NCBI RefSeq assembly: GCF_004001045.1
Contig: NZ_BIMK01000004.1
Span: 124,001-188,000, forward strand
Length of the DNA: 64,000 nucleotides
Direction: 5' to 3'
From: Paenibacillus chibensis
Lineage (GTDB): Bacteria; Bacillota; Bacilli; Paenibacillales; Paenibacillaceae
Positions 1 through 7,984 of this stretch are shown piece by piece. Below the pieces are notes generated by a model. The model did no database searches. It saw only the letters and a list, made by a program, of their open reading frames with translations, and was not told the origin of the DNA. Both the position numbers and the translations under genes were made by a program. How positions within the stretch are numbered: the stretch's first letter is position 1; each line of letters begins with the position of its first letter.

Positions 1-139
1 TGAACTGAACGGCATTCTCCAAATAAGTTTCTGCAATGAATTTCGCTCTCAGAGGATCCCCCGGCAAAAGAATCGTTTCAGCAATTTCGACGCCCCCTGG
101 TTTGATATGCGGCGTTTCTTTTGGCATGGATGTCGTCAT
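1..139 (-). CDS. deoD: Purine nucleoside phosphorylase, N-terminal part
   Basis: The first 46 codons of a minus-strand gene that runs off the window's left edge. The visible N-terminus contains TPHIKPGG and then [20 protein letters not shown], which matches the start of DeoD-type purine nucleoside phosphorylase, where the GDPLRAK segment helps bind phosphate. The family cleaves purine (deoxy)ribonucleosides with phosphate to a base and (deoxy)ribose-1-phosphate in the cytoplasm. The ATG at 139 is preceded by GGGAG at a good distance. Upstream lies an imperfect dyad and then the GntR gene in the same orientation, separated from it by a terminator, so deoD probably has its own promoter. The identification rests on about 46 residues but the motif is distinctive. 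Confidence 0.9.
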   Translation of the reverse strand, partial: MTTSMPKETPHIKPGGVEIAETILLPGDPLRAKFIAETYLENAVQF

Positions 140-174
140 TTTACATCTCCCTTTCGTGTATGAATGATTTACTT

Positions 175-199
175 GTATAATTAGTTGTCTAATTTGTAC
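175..199. promoter_or_regulatory. Imperfect dyad upstream of deoD
   Basis: ATTAG-TTGT-CTAAT (180-193) is a perfect 5-bp inverted repeat, extended imperfectly by GTATA on one side and TGTAC on the other. It lies about 36-60 bp upstream of the deoD start in the intergenic region, a usual place for an operator. The neighbouring GntR regulator is one candidate for a binder, but its dyad near 1352 has a different sequence. No clear -35/-10 pair was resolved here. Confidence 0.3.
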
Positions 200-243
200 A
201 TATATAAAATACCATGGTGCAACATCCGCGGCAACTGAATTTT

Positions 244-287
244 ATGGAAAAGGGCAGTGGCCTCCGAATCGGAGATTCCACTGCCCT
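244..287 (-). terminator. Rho-independent terminator after the GntR gene
   Basis: GGGCAGTGG (252-260) pairs perfectly with CCACTGCCC (278-286). On the minus strand the stem is followed by TTTTCC and an AT-rich run. It lies 55 bp past the stop of the GntR regulator and insulates deoD from it. Confidence 0.75.
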
Positions 288-341
288 GGCAAGTACCTGA
301 CATGTATGATGAAAGTACTGAAAAATAGTCCAAAATCGCAT

Positions 342-1082
342 TTATTTCGTCGCGTTGATCTTCATCCGGCTAAATTCTTTAGGAATATAAAACTTGTTGT
401 ATACAATGGGGTACTGTTCATTGATGTACAAGCTCTCCAGCAGCAAGTCGCAGACCTCGCCGCCTACCAGCTCGAATTCTTGGGTCGAGGCATTCATCGC
501 GGTCGAATGCTTGACCTCCACCGCTGCAGAGTTGGCCAGCTCGTATACCTTATTCTCGAGCATATCCAGCAGCTGTTCTTCGTTTTGAAGGTCCAGATTC
601 AATTCAGATACGGCCTCAATGGCCATGAACGTAAACGCGAAGGCTACCGCTTGCCCTTTACTCTTATACCAGCGCTCAACGGCTACGACCGCGGCCGCGT
701 TCCGGTTCAGAACCTCCTTGGTGTAGTCGCTCTCCAGATCCAGTCTGAACTTCATGTCGATCTGATCGACTTCTTCCGTATGGCACTTATGAATAGGATT
801 TCCGATTTTCTCGAGACCTACGCTTCTCTGCTCGATCCGGGCCCCCGTCACGAAATTTCCCTTCCCGTGAAAGCTTTTCACGAGCCCGTCATCCTGCAAT
901 AAAGACAGTGCCTGCCTTAATGTCATCCTGCTTACATCGAACATTTTGGCCAGCTCAGGCTCCGAAGGCAGTTGGCTGTTCGCGGGGAATGTACCATTCA
1001 TGATTTCTTTATACAGTTGATCGTATACGCTAAGATATAGCGGTTTTTTTCCTTTGGCCATATACTCCGGATTCTTTCCCAT
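342..1082 (-). CDS. GntR/HutC-family transcriptional regulator
   Basis: A 246-residue one-component regulator. The N-terminal winged helix (about residues 13-80) shows the GntR signature: LYLSVYDQLYKEIMNG, LPSEPELA, VSRMTLRQALSLL, then the wing GLVKSFHGKGNFV. The C-terminal part (about 95-235) has the length and pattern of the UTRA ligand-binding domain of the HutC subfamily, which usually binds a small metabolite and releases DNA. The ATG at 1082 has AGGTG upstream; an internal ATG at 1061 (MAKGKK) is possible but its ribosome site is too close. The gene is divergent from the SDR-MFS-SDR operon, and a perfect dyad lies in between, so it is probably the local repressor of that operon. The ligand is unknown. 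Confidence 0.9.
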   Translation of the reverse strand: MGKNPEYMAKGKKPLYLSVYDQLYKEIMNGTFPANSQLPSEPELAKMFDVSRMTLRQALSLLQDDGLVKSFHGKGNFVTGARIEQRSVGLEKIGNPIHKCHTEEVDQIDMKFRLDLESDYTKEVLNRNAAAVVAVERWYKSKGQAVAFAFTFMAIEAVSELNLDLQNEEQLLDMLENKVYELANSAAVEVKHSTAMNASTQEFELVGGEVCDLLLESLYINEQYPIVYNKFYIPKEFSRMKINATK

Positions 1083-1287
1083 GGTTCACGCACCTATATT
1101 CTCTTCATTCATGTTAAGCCTATTATACCACGCTCCGTAAGCGTGCATCCGTAGAGGTTCCGTGGTCTTCATATGCACAGGTCCCTAAGAATCTTAGACA
1201 TGATGATATAACAAAAGGCGCAATAGAACAACCGTAGCGGCACGATTTGAGAATGGACTGCTGCCAGAAATAGATTCAAATTCCCCG

Positions 1288-1316
1288 TTGCATCCGCATA
1301 CATATTCTGATATTAT
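1288..1316 (+). promoter_or_regulatory. Sigma-A-type promoter of the SDR-MFS-SDR operon
   Basis: TTGCAT (1288-1293), a 17-bp spacer and TATTAT (1311-1316) make a good vegetative promoter. Transcription would begin near 1323, about 75 nt before the first SDR start and upstream of the dyad at 1352. The rest of the 1083-1397 intergenic stretch is AT-rich and holds no gene. Confidence 0.55.
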
Positions 1317-1351
1317 TTAGACGCCTAATATTTATATATTTAAATAATAGG

Positions 1352-1366
1352 TATACTACCAGTATA
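1352..1366. promoter_or_regulatory. Candidate GntR operator
   Basis: TATACT-ACC-AGTATA is a perfect 6-bp inverted repeat with a 3-bp spacer, 32 bp upstream of the first SDR start and downstream of the predicted promoter. Size, symmetry and GTATAC core resemble operators of GntR/HutC proteins, and the divergent GntR gene is the obvious binder. A protein bound here would block elongation from the promoter at 1288. Confidence 0.5.
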
Positions 1367-1397
1367 TTGAGTGTCTTCAAGAAAGGGGCCAGAAACA

Positions 1398-2204
1398 ATG
1401 GCGAAAATGATTGACAAGGTAGCGCTGATTACGGGAGGCGCTTCTGGGATAGGGCTGTCGACTGCCAACTTAATGGCGAAAGAAGGGGCAAGGGTAGTCA
1501 TTGCCGATTTCAATGTAGACGGGGCAAAGGCAGCGGCTGAACAGATTCACGCGCAAGGCGGAGAAGCCGTGGGCGTATTTCTGGATGCCGGCAGTGAAGC
1601 CTCCATTAAGGAAGCCGTTGAATTCACAGTACAGCAGTACGGTAAAATCACGACTTTGTTCAACAATGTGGGCCTGACGAACCTGAAGAAGGATCTGGAT
1701 GTCGTTAACGTGGATTTGGACGAGTGGGACCGCTTGATGAACGTCAACCTGAAAAGCGTGCTGCTGGGCAGCAGGTTCGCGATTCCCCATATGATTCAAG
1801 CGGGCGGCGGTTCGATCATCAACACGGCTTCCATGGCGGGATTCGCCAGCGATGCGATTCGTGTTGCCTACGGCGCTTCGAAGGCAGGGGTTGTCAATCT
1901 TACGAAATATATCGCGACCCAATATGGCAAAAACAACATTCGCTGCAATGCGGTTGCACCGGGATTGATTTTGACACCGGCAGCCAAAAACAACATGTCT
2001 GCGGAGCTGCTCGATATGTTCGCGAAATATAACGCGCTGCCGTATCACGGGGAACCGGAAGATATCGGATACACCGTTTTGTTCCTGGCTTCCGATGAAG
2101 CCAAGTTTATTACCGGACAGACGATCCAGGTTGAGGGCGGGCATTATCTCGCGAACCCTACCGTTCCTGATTTTCAGCAACTGATGAAAATGGCACAGCA
2201 ATAA
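1398..2204 (+). CDS. Short-chain dehydrogenase/reductase
   Basis: A 268-residue classical SDR, an NAD(P)-dependent oxidoreductase of a hydroxyl or carbonyl substrate. The nucleotide-binding motif TGGASGIG is near residues 11-18, NNVG replaces the usual NNAG, and the catalytic Ser-Tyr-Lys are in INTASMAG and YGASKAG. The C-terminal TGQTIQVEGG is typical. The ATG at 1398 is chosen because AAGGGG lies 9-10 bp upstream; a GTG at 1371 in frame has no such site. First gene of an operon with an MFS transporter and a second SDR, divergent from a GntR regulator, which suggests uptake and stepwise oxidation of a sugar acid, polyol or similar compound. The substrate cannot be read from sequence. Confidence 0.9.
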   Translation: MAKMIDKVALITGGASGIGLSTANLMAKEGARVVIADFNVDGAKAAAEQIHAQGGEAVGVFLDAGSEASIKEAVEFTVQQYGKITTLFNNVGLTNLKKDLDVVNVDLDEWDRLMNVNLKSVLLGSRFAIPHMIQAGGGSIINTASMAGFASDAIRVAYGASKAGVVNLTKYIATQYGKNNIRCNAVAPGLILTPAAKNNMSAELLDMFAKYNALPYHGEPEDIGYTVLFLASDEAKFITGQTIQVEGGHYLANPTVPDFQQLMKMAQQ

Positions 2205-2255
2205 GCGCGGCTGCATGCTGCGACGGATTTTAGAAATGGGGGAACGAACAACATT

Positions 2256-3521
2256 ATGAGTCACAACAAGAAGAAAATTCACTATGCCTGGTGGATTTTA
2301 CTGGGGCTTTGCATCATGGTCGGTTTGGGGAAAGCCGGTCTCAATAATTCTGCGGGTCTCTTTTTGAAGAAGGTTTCGAATGATCTGGGGGTAGGCGTAG
2401 GCAGCTTGTCCTTGTACTTTAGCGTCTCGGCGATCGTGACCATGATCTTCTTGCCGATCGGCGGGAAATTAATGGCTAAATACGATACCCGGTTTATTTT
2501 GAGCATCGCAATTATCCTGCAGGCCGGAGCCTTTGCCCTGTTCGGGTTGATGCATTCGGTATGGGGATGGTATATCCTGGCTATTCCATTGGCGGTAGGC
2601 GGCGTATTCATTACCGTCATCGCAGGACCTGTTTTGATCAATCAATGGTTCAAAAAAAGCAAAGGCCTTGCGCTTGGAATCATGGGTGCGGCAGGCGGCG
2701 TGCTTGGCGCCATTGCTCAGCCGGTCGTCGGCAACCTGATCGCCAGCCAAGGCTGGAGTGCCTCCTACATGATTGTCGGGATTGCGATCATCATTATCGT
2801 CGTTCCCGTCGTGCTGCTTCTGCTCAGAAGGTCGCCTCAAGAAAAGAAAACGCTTCCTTATGGGACGGAGGCCGCGGGTAGCGCTAACGGCAGTGCAGGC
2901 GCAGGGGAAGACAACAAGGGAGTCGCCTTATCCGCCGCGAAAAAATCATCTGCTTTTTATGCGCTAATCGCTTTCTTTTTCCTCATTACATCGGCGGCAA
3001 GCTTTTCGATGCACATTCCGACGTACCTGATGAACAAGGGCTTCGATGTCTCCTTCGCAGGCAACGTGATGGCGATCAACATGATCGGCGTACTGATCGG
3101 CTCGCTCGGGATCGGATTTGCCAGCGATAAAATCGGGGCCAAAAATACGGCCATTGCAGCGATGATTCTGGGCATGCTGTCCATCGGTCTGCTATTGTTC
3201 GCGGCATCAAGCACGGTTGTCATATCGATCGCCGTGGGGTTGTTCGGCCTCGTATCTGCCTCGATCGGAACGTTGGGCCCAGCGCTTACATCGAGTCTGT
3301 TCGGCAATAAGGAATACCCCCAAATCTACTCGAACGCCTCCCTGGGGCTTGCGATCTCATCGATCGTCGCTTTGCCTGCCTATGGGTTCGTATTCGATTA
3401 TACCGGCAGCTATACTCCGGTTCTGTATGCCGTCGGGTTCATGATGATCATCAATATTGTCTGCATATTTATCGCCTTTAAAGGCAAAAAGAAACTTGAG
3501 CAAGCGGGTTTGTGGAATTAA
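2256..3521 (+). CDS. MFS transporter, oxalate/formate antiporter-like (MCT/OFA type)
   Basis: A 421-residue, twelve-helix major facilitator. It opens with the YAWWILL motif typical of the monocarboxylate/OFA branch, has the A-like loop GGKLMAKYDTR between TM2 and TM3, and a hydrophilic central loop near residues 192-230 rich in Ala, Gly and Ser. The second half repeats the pattern with GFASDKIGAKN. It sits between two SDR genes in the same operon, so it likely imports the substrate they oxidise; OFA-type proteins often carry organic anions, but no specificity can be assigned. The ATG at 2256 follows GGGGGAACG. Confidence 0.85.
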   Translation: MSHNKKKIHYAWWILLGLCIMVGLGKAGLNNSAGLFLKKVSNDLGVGVGSLSLYFSVSAIVTMIFLPIGGKLMAKYDTRFILSIAIILQAGAFALFGLMHSVWGWYILAIPLAVGGVFITVIAGPVLINQWFKKSKGLALGIMGAAGGVLGAIAQPVVGNLIASQGWSASYMIVGIAIIIIVVPVVLLLLRRSPQEKKTLPYGTEAAGSANGSAGAGEDNKGVALSAAKKSSAFYALIAFFFLITSAASFSMHIPTYLMNKGFDVSFAGNVMAINMIGVLIGSLGIGFASDKIGAKNTAIAAMILGMLSIGLLLFAASSTVVISIAVGLFGLVSASIGTLGPALTSSLFGNKEYPQIYSNASLGLAISSIVALPAYGFVFDYTGSYTPVLYAVGFMMIINIVCIFIAFKGKKKLEQAGLWN

Positions 3522-3548
3522 AGAAAATAACGCGAGGAGCATGTGAAC

Positions 3549-4283
3549 ATGGGAAAATTGGAAGGTAAAGTTGCCATCGTGACAGGCGGGGCTTCGGGAA
3601 TCGGCGAATGCATGGTCGATCTGTTTGCGCATGAAGGCGCCATCGTCATTGCTGCGGACATCAATGATTTGGGACTGGAGCAAGCAAGCCAGAAGCACAA
3701 TGTTCAAGGAATGAGGCTAAACGTAGCTTCGGATGAAGAGTGGGAGAAGCTGGCGAAGGAAGTCAACGAGCGCTTCGGCAAAATCGATATCCTCGTCAAC
3801 AATGCAGGCATCTCTTCCGAGAAGCCCTACGACCAAATCGATATTGAGGATTGGCAGAAAATGCTCTCGATCAACGGCTTTGGTCCATTCGCGGGCATTA
3901 AGCATGTCGCTCCTTACATGGCAGCCCAAAAGAAAGGCTCGATCGTCAACATATCCTCTTACACAGCGATGATCGGCCAAGGCTTTAACCACTATTCAGC
4001 GTCCAAGGGTGCGGTACGCGCTTTGTCCAAAGCGGCTTCGACCGCCTTTGGCCGTCAAGGCATCCGGGTGAACGCCCTCTTCCCGGGGATTATTGAAACG
4101 CCGATGACCAAGGCTTTAAGCACTTCGCAGGATTTGCTGGGCCAGCTCATTCAGGCTACGCCGCTGCAGCGTCTGGGACAACCTATGGATATTGCCAATG
4201 CGGCATTGTTCCTGGCTTCCGATGATTCTTCCTATATTACGGGATCCGAGCTTGTGATTGATGGTGGATACTCTGCCCAATAG
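3549..4283 (+). CDS. Short-chain dehydrogenase/reductase (FabG-like)
   Basis: A 244-residue classical SDR. Motifs: VTGGASGIGE near residues 9-18, LVNNAGIS, the catalytic Ser in NISSYTAMIG, and HYSASKGAV supplying Tyr and Lys. The tail GSELVIDGGYSAQ is characteristic. ATG 3549 is preferred over an in-frame GTG at 3543, since AGGAG ends 9 bp before the ATG but only 3 bp before the GTG. It is clearly different from the SDR at 1398, so the operon probably carries out two successive redox steps. A good terminator follows at once. Confidence 0.9.
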   Translation: MGKLEGKVAIVTGGASGIGECMVDLFAHEGAIVIAADINDLGLEQASQKHNVQGMRLNVASDEEWEKLAKEVNERFGKIDILVNNAGISSEKPYDQIDIEDWQKMLSINGFGPFAGIKHVAPYMAAQKKGSIVNISSYTAMIGQGFNHYSASKGAVRALSKAASTAFGRQGIRVNALFPGIIETPMTKALSTSQDLLGQLIQATPLQRLGQPMDIANAALFLASDDSSYITGSELVIDGGYSAQ

Positions 4284-4297
4284 CGTGTAAAATTGAT

Positions 4298-4338
4298 GAC
4301 AGCCCCTTCTTGTATACCAGGGGCTGTCGTTTATTTTT
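4298..4338 (+). terminator. Terminator after the second SDR
   Basis: GACAGCCCCT (4298-4307) pairs perfectly with AGGGGCTGTC (4319-4328), followed by GTTTATTTTT. The next gene, marR, starts only 13 bp downstream, leaving no room for a separate promoter between them. Confidence 0.9.
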
Positions 4339-4350
4339 GAGGAGGACGTT

Positions 4351-4776
4351 ATGGAAGAACAAAGTATCTTTGAACTTATACAGAGTATGGAAAATTTCAC
4401 GAATAAATTGATCGTTCAATGGAATAAAACCTTCAATGAGGAGTTGGGCGTCTCTCATGTGCTTGTGCTCGGCCATCTGAATCAAAACGGAAAAAGCCGT
4501 CCCTCGGACATTGCGAGAATATTGGGGCTCACCCCGCCTACGCTCAGTTATTTATCGGATAAGCTCGTCGCGAAAAAATTGGCCGTCCGGAGCGTGGATG
4601 AGTCGGACCGGCGAATCGTGTATCTGGAGATTACCGATCAAGGCGTCGAAGTGCTGAGAAGAGCGACGCAGGAGGGGCAAAGGCTGAAAAGGGTTGTATT
4701 CGAAAAGCTTACCCAGCAGGACCGGGATCAGATGACGGCCATTTACAAAAAGTTGAACAACGAACTGGTGGATTAG
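4351..4776 (+). CDS. MarR-family transcriptional regulator
   Basis: A 141-residue MarR-type winged-helix protein. The DNA-binding region includes RPSDIARILGLTPPTLSYL (recognition helix area) and the wing VRSVDESDRRIVYLEIT with the conserved DxRxxxxxLT pattern; terminal helices would form the dimer interface. GAGGAGG lies directly upstream of the ATG. It follows the SDR-MFS-SDR operon but is cut off from it by a strong terminator, so it is expressed either by read-through or from a promoter inside the second SDR gene. Family members usually repress a nearby efflux or degradation gene and are released by a phenolic or oxidising compound; no ligand can be assigned. Confidence 0.9.
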   Translation: MEEQSIFELIQSMENFTNKLIVQWNKTFNEELGVSHVLVLGHLNQNGKSRPSDIARILGLTPPTLSYLSDKLVAKKLAVRSVDESDRRIVYLEITDQGVEVLRRATQEGQRLKRVVFEKLTQQDRDQMTAIYKKLNNELVD

Positions 4777-4793
4777 GCTTCGGGACATCAATA

Positions 4794-4855
4794 AACACCT
4801 TCAAGAGAGGACCGCATCACGGGATGCGAATGACTCTTTGAAGGTGTTTTTTTCT
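4794..4855 (+). terminator. Terminator after marR
   Basis: AACACCTTCAAGAG (4794-4807) and CTCTTTGAAGGTGTT (4834-4848) form a long stem with a structured GC-rich loop, followed by a run of seven T residues. Confidence 0.9.
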
Positions 4856-4874
4856 TGCGTAAGCCACACCGGAC

Positions 4875-4934
4875 TTACTCTCCCAGAAAGCTCTTCATGA
4901 AAAATTCCAGCTGATACTCCAAGGGTGGAGCGGG
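4875..4934 (-). pseudogene. Possible C-terminal remnant of a regulator gene
   Basis: On the minus strand a short open stretch without a start reads PLEYQLEFFMKSFLGE and then TAA. The amphipathic ending resembles the last helix of some TetR/AcrR regulators, but 19 residues are too few to prove it. The rest of the 312-bp gap (4777-5088) holds no complete gene apart from a tiny leader ORF. Confidence 0.2.
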
Positions 4935-5014
4935 TTATCACGGTCACGGACGAAGGAGCTCCATGCGGAGAGCCTTCACAGGAGATTGGCTAGCCGGACA
5001 ACGGAGGGGTTATA

Positions 5015-5065
5015 ATGAAGATGAGTTTGCCTTTGTTGGCGGGCTTTTCGTTTTTATTTGAATAA
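5015..5065 (+). CDS. Very short hydrophobic ORF before the MBL hydrolase
   Basis: ATG at 5015 opens 16 codons (MKMSLPLLAGFSFLFE) and is preceded by GGAGGGG at a suitable distance, 23 bp upstream of the next gene. The same bases include TATAAT at 5011-5016, so this may instead be the -10 box of the downstream gene's promoter, although the only -35-like element (TTGGCT at 4986) is 19 bp away. It could be a leader peptide or chance. Confidence 0.25.
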   Translation: MKMSLPLLAGFSFLFE

Positions 5066-5088
5066 CAAAGAAGAGAAGGTATTTTTAC

Positions 5089-5952
5089 ATGTTAAAAAAG
5101 ATTTCAAATCGAGTGTACTACATGCCGCATGTTTCCGAGACGGATCGCCCGACGCTGGGACTTGTTTGCGGGGACGACTACAGTCTGATCATTGATTCGG
5201 GGAATTCGCCTGCGCATGCGAAGGATTTTCTGGAGCTCGTGCAAAGCATGGATATCGCGCCCGCGAAGTTCGTGGTCATTACGCATTGGCACTGGGATCA
5301 TATTTTCGGTATGAAAACGATGGGTTTACCAACCCTTAGCCATGAGGATACAAAGAAAAAATTAAAATATTTGAAGACGCTGAAATGGGACGACGCCTCG
5401 CTGGATGAGCGGGTGGAGACGGGAGAGGAAATCGAGTTTTGCAGAGACATGATCAAACGCGAAATGCCGACGAGAGATCATCTGGAGCTCAAGGTTCCGG
5501 AGTTCACGTTTAACGGCCGGATCGAGATGGACCTCGGCGGCATCACCTGTGTCGTTGAGCATGTCGGCGGCGTGCACGCGCAGGATTCGTGCATCGTGTA
5601 TATCCCGGATACCAAAGTGATGTTTCTGGGAGACTGCATCTACCAGGATTTCTATAGCGGTGACTGGAGTTATGACCAAGATGAACTCGCCATACTGCTG
5701 AAAAAGCTCAAGAAGTATGATGCCGATTACTATTTGACGGGGCACCAGAATCCGAAAACGTATGGGGAATTGTGGAGAGAACTGGACGAGCTGTCTCGGA
5801 TCGGGGAAATCGTAGGAGACGAGACGTCTCTGGACGCAGCGGTTGCAGCATTTCAAGCGGTGCAGCACAAGGTACCTGATGAGGAACAGCTGGAGTATAT
5901 CCAAAACTTTGTGAGCGGGAATCTGAAGAAGTCCGGATACACCCGAGCATAA
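5089..5952 (+). CDS. Metallo-beta-lactamase-fold hydrolase
   Basis: A 287-residue MBL-superfamily hydrolase. The metal-binding motif is THWHWDH near residues 64-70 (HxHxDH form); further ligands are likely the His in VGGVHAQDS, the Asp in FLGDCIY and the His in LTGHQNP. The fold binds one or two zinc ions and hydrolyses thioesters, lactones, phosphodiesters or beta-lactams depending on the subgroup. The ATG follows GAGAAGGT. It is monocistronic, bounded downstream by a bidirectional terminator. The substrate cannot be deduced from sequence or context. Confidence 0.88.
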   Translation: MLKKISNRVYYMPHVSETDRPTLGLVCGDDYSLIIDSGNSPAHAKDFLELVQSMDIAPAKFVVITHWHWDHIFGMKTMGLPTLSHEDTKKKLKYLKTLKWDDASLDERVETGEEIEFCRDMIKREMPTRDHLELKVPEFTFNGRIEMDLGGITCVVEHVGGVHAQDSCIVYIPDTKVMFLGDCIYQDFYSGDWSYDQDELAILLKKLKKYDADYYLTGHQNPKTYGELWRELDELSRIGEIVGDETSLDAAVAAFQAVQHKVPDEEQLEYIQNFVSGNLKKSGYTRA

Positions 5953-5969
5953 CGTCATATGCATGCAGC

Positions 5970-6008
5970 AAAAAGGGGGATGTCAGCGCGATGCTGATCC
6001 CCCTTTTT
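5970..6008. terminator. Bidirectional terminator between MBL hydrolase and dbpA
   Basis: AAAAAGGGGGAT (5970-5981) pairs with ATCCCCCTTTTT (5997-6008), with an inner CAGC/GCTG stem. A-run and T-run on either side let it end both convergent genes. Confidence 0.9.
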
Positions 6009-6032
6009 GTATGTGCTGGCGCCAAACCAACG

Positions 6033-7478
6033 TTATCTTTTCCCTTTACGAACCTTGAGCAGTTTGCCTTTTACCGTCGTATTCTGCATCATGTCGAGCA
6101 CAAGCGGCCCTTTGCCGTTCAAAATCTCCACATCGGTCACAAAATCGAGGATCGTAATAATCCCGATGTCGTCCGCGGTGACCCCGTCCAGCTTCGCGAT
6201 CGTCCCGACAAAATCCACGGCCCGAAGCTTTTTCTTCTTGCCGCCATTGAAGTTCAGCTTCATGATCTCCTTGTTTAATTGCTCGCGCTTATCCTTTTTC
6301 GGTTCGGGCTTATGCTTCAGCTTTTGTTCAAAATCCTCCCGATGACGTTCAATATCCTCTGCAGAGGGAGCGTTCACCTTCGGAATCGCAAAACCAATGT
6401 ACGCCTCAATATCGGCTAACCGGTGGGCATCCCTTGGCGTGACGAGGGTGATGGCTTTACCGGCCATGCCTGCGCGTCCCGTTCGTCCTGTCCGGTGTAC
6501 ATAGCTCTCCTTCTCCAGCGGAATATCATAGTTAATCACATGGGTAATGTTCGTAATATCGATACCCCTTGCGGCGACATCGGTCGCAATCAAGTAACGG
6601 AATTGTCCTCTCCGGAACGCGTTCATCACTTCGAATCGCTCCTCCTGCTCCATCCCGCCATGAATGCGGTCGCAGGGATAATCGAGATCAGACATGGCAC
6701 TGAATAGCTTATCGACATGTTCCTGCGTGCGGCAGAAAATAATGCAGCTGTCCGGATTTTCCACCATGAGCACATCCTGGAGCAGCGACAGCTTGTCCGC
6801 CTCGGTTACCTGAATGAGCGCATGCTCGATAGTTGCCGTCGTTAAGCCGCTCGCTTGGATTTCGATTTGGACGGGATCCTCCATATATTCGCGTGCAAGC
6901 TGTTCCACATCCTCGGGAAATGTAGCGGAGAACAGCATGGTGACCCGATTGCGGGGGAGTGCTTGAATAATCGACTGAACCTGTTCAATGAAGCCCATGT
7001 TCAGCATCTCATCCGCCTCGTCTATGACGAGATAGGCCATACGCTCCAGCGATAGCGTACCGCGCTCGATATGGTCCAACACGCGTCCCGGCGTACCGAC
7101 GACCATATGCGTTCTCTGCTTCAGCTCCGCTTTTTGGATATGAAAAGGATGCCTTCCGAAAAGAGGCGTTGCCTTGATTCGCTTAAAGCGTCCGATGTTG
7201 GACAGATCCTCGTTCACCTGTAATGCAAGCTCGCGGGTCGGTGTCAGGATTAAAGCCTGCGGCTTGTTCTCGTTCCAGTCGACGAGCTCGCAGAGCGGGA
7301 TGCCGTAAGCGGCTGTTTTGCCGCTGCCGGTTTGCGATTTGACGACAAGATCCTGCCGCTCAAGGGCTACAGGAATGACCTTCGCCTGAACCTCCGTTGG
7401 CGTGCCGAAGCCTAGGCCGCTCAGCGCCCTTAAGATTTCTTCGCTCAATCGGTAATCCGTAAAGTGTTTCTCCGTCAT
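6033..7478 (-). CDS. dbpA: DEAD-box RNA helicase DbpA/YxiN
   Basis: A 481-residue ATP-dependent RNA helicase. RecA-like domain 1 carries the Q motif, motif [19 protein letters not shown] and motif [10 protein letters not shown], then SAT; domain 2 carries [15 protein letters not shown] and [12 protein letters not shown]. The C-terminal RNA-recognition domain (last ~75 residues) begins with [16 protein letters not shown] and strongly resembles Bacillus YxiN, whose RRM binds hairpin 92 of 23S rRNA, so a role in large ribosomal subunit assembly is expected. ATG 7478 has AAGAGG 6 bp upstream; an in-frame TTG at 7484 is a weaker choice. Not part of an operon. Confidence 0.96.
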   Translation of the reverse strand: MTEKHFTDYRLSEEILRALSGLGFGTPTEVQAKVIPVALERQDLVVKSQTGSGKTAAYGIPLCELVDWNENKPQALILTPTRELALQVNEDLSNIGRFKRIKATPLFGRHPFHIQKAELKQRTHMVVGTPGRVLDHIERGTLSLERMAYLVIDEADEMLNMGFIEQVQSIIQALPRNRVTMLFSATFPEDVEQLAREYMEDPVQIEIQASGLTTATIEHALIQVTEADKLSLLQDVLMVENPDSCIIFCRTQEHVDKLFSAMSDLDYPCDRIHGGMEQEERFEVMNAFRRGQFRYLIATDVAARGIDITNITHVINYDIPLEKESYVHRTGRTGRAGMAGKAITLVTPRDAHRLADIEAYIGFAIPKVNAPSAEDIERHREDFEQKLKHKPEPKKDKREQLNKEIMKLNFNGGKKKKLRAVDFVGTIAKLDGVTADDIGIITILDFVTDVEILNGKGPLVLDMMQNTTVKGKLLKVRKGKR

Positions 7479-7984
7479 TTTCAACCTCTTCTGCGCTGTT
7501 ATTCAAGCGCTATATTAGAATGCCTGGTCGCGAAATAAATTGAACTGAAGAAAGAGTAACTGCTGCTCCTGCAAGGTCTCGATTTTCAAGGAGAAGCACG
7601 ATCAAGCTTTGGTTCATTTTATATTCTTGATTTGAATGGATATACAACCGGTGTCCAGTGTGTATCTATCGTATACTGCTCCATTATACTCTGAATCGCG
7701 TGATATTTATCATGATCCCCAGGAATTCATGATCGGAGGCCATTCGGCAGCTGCGTGTATTCATTTTTTTAGAAAGGCATCCCGCGTTCATATTCAGTTC
7801 ATAAAAGTATTTTATGATGCTTTGCGTAGACAGTTTACAGAGCAGCTTGCAGGCGATTGTGTTTAGGTCAGATATGAACCGGGATGGATAAATCAGTCCC
7901 GAGACGGAGAGCATTTTCCGGCCCTGGTCCATGTTAGAAATAGTGAAGTCATATTACATTAAAACGAAGAGGGAGGGTTTCTCA
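7479..7984. other. 506-bp intergenic region without a convincing gene
   Basis: Two overlapping opposite-strand open frames of about 75-80 codons cross 7636-7932, but neither has a ribosome site nor a recognisable protein, so both were left out. The region must hold the divergent promoters of dbpA and the ABC exporter. No strong promoter pair or dyad was resolved. A decayed regulator gene for the exporter is conceivable but not shown. Confidence 0.5.

Noticed and set aside
306..902. Long plus-strand open frame opposite the GntR gene
   Set aside because: Mirror of a clearly coding minus-strand gene; no homology pattern.
7636..7932. Overlapping opposite-strand open frames of about 76 and 82 codons in the dbpA-ABC gap
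   Set aside because: No ribosome sites and no recognisable sequence; each is the shadow of the other.
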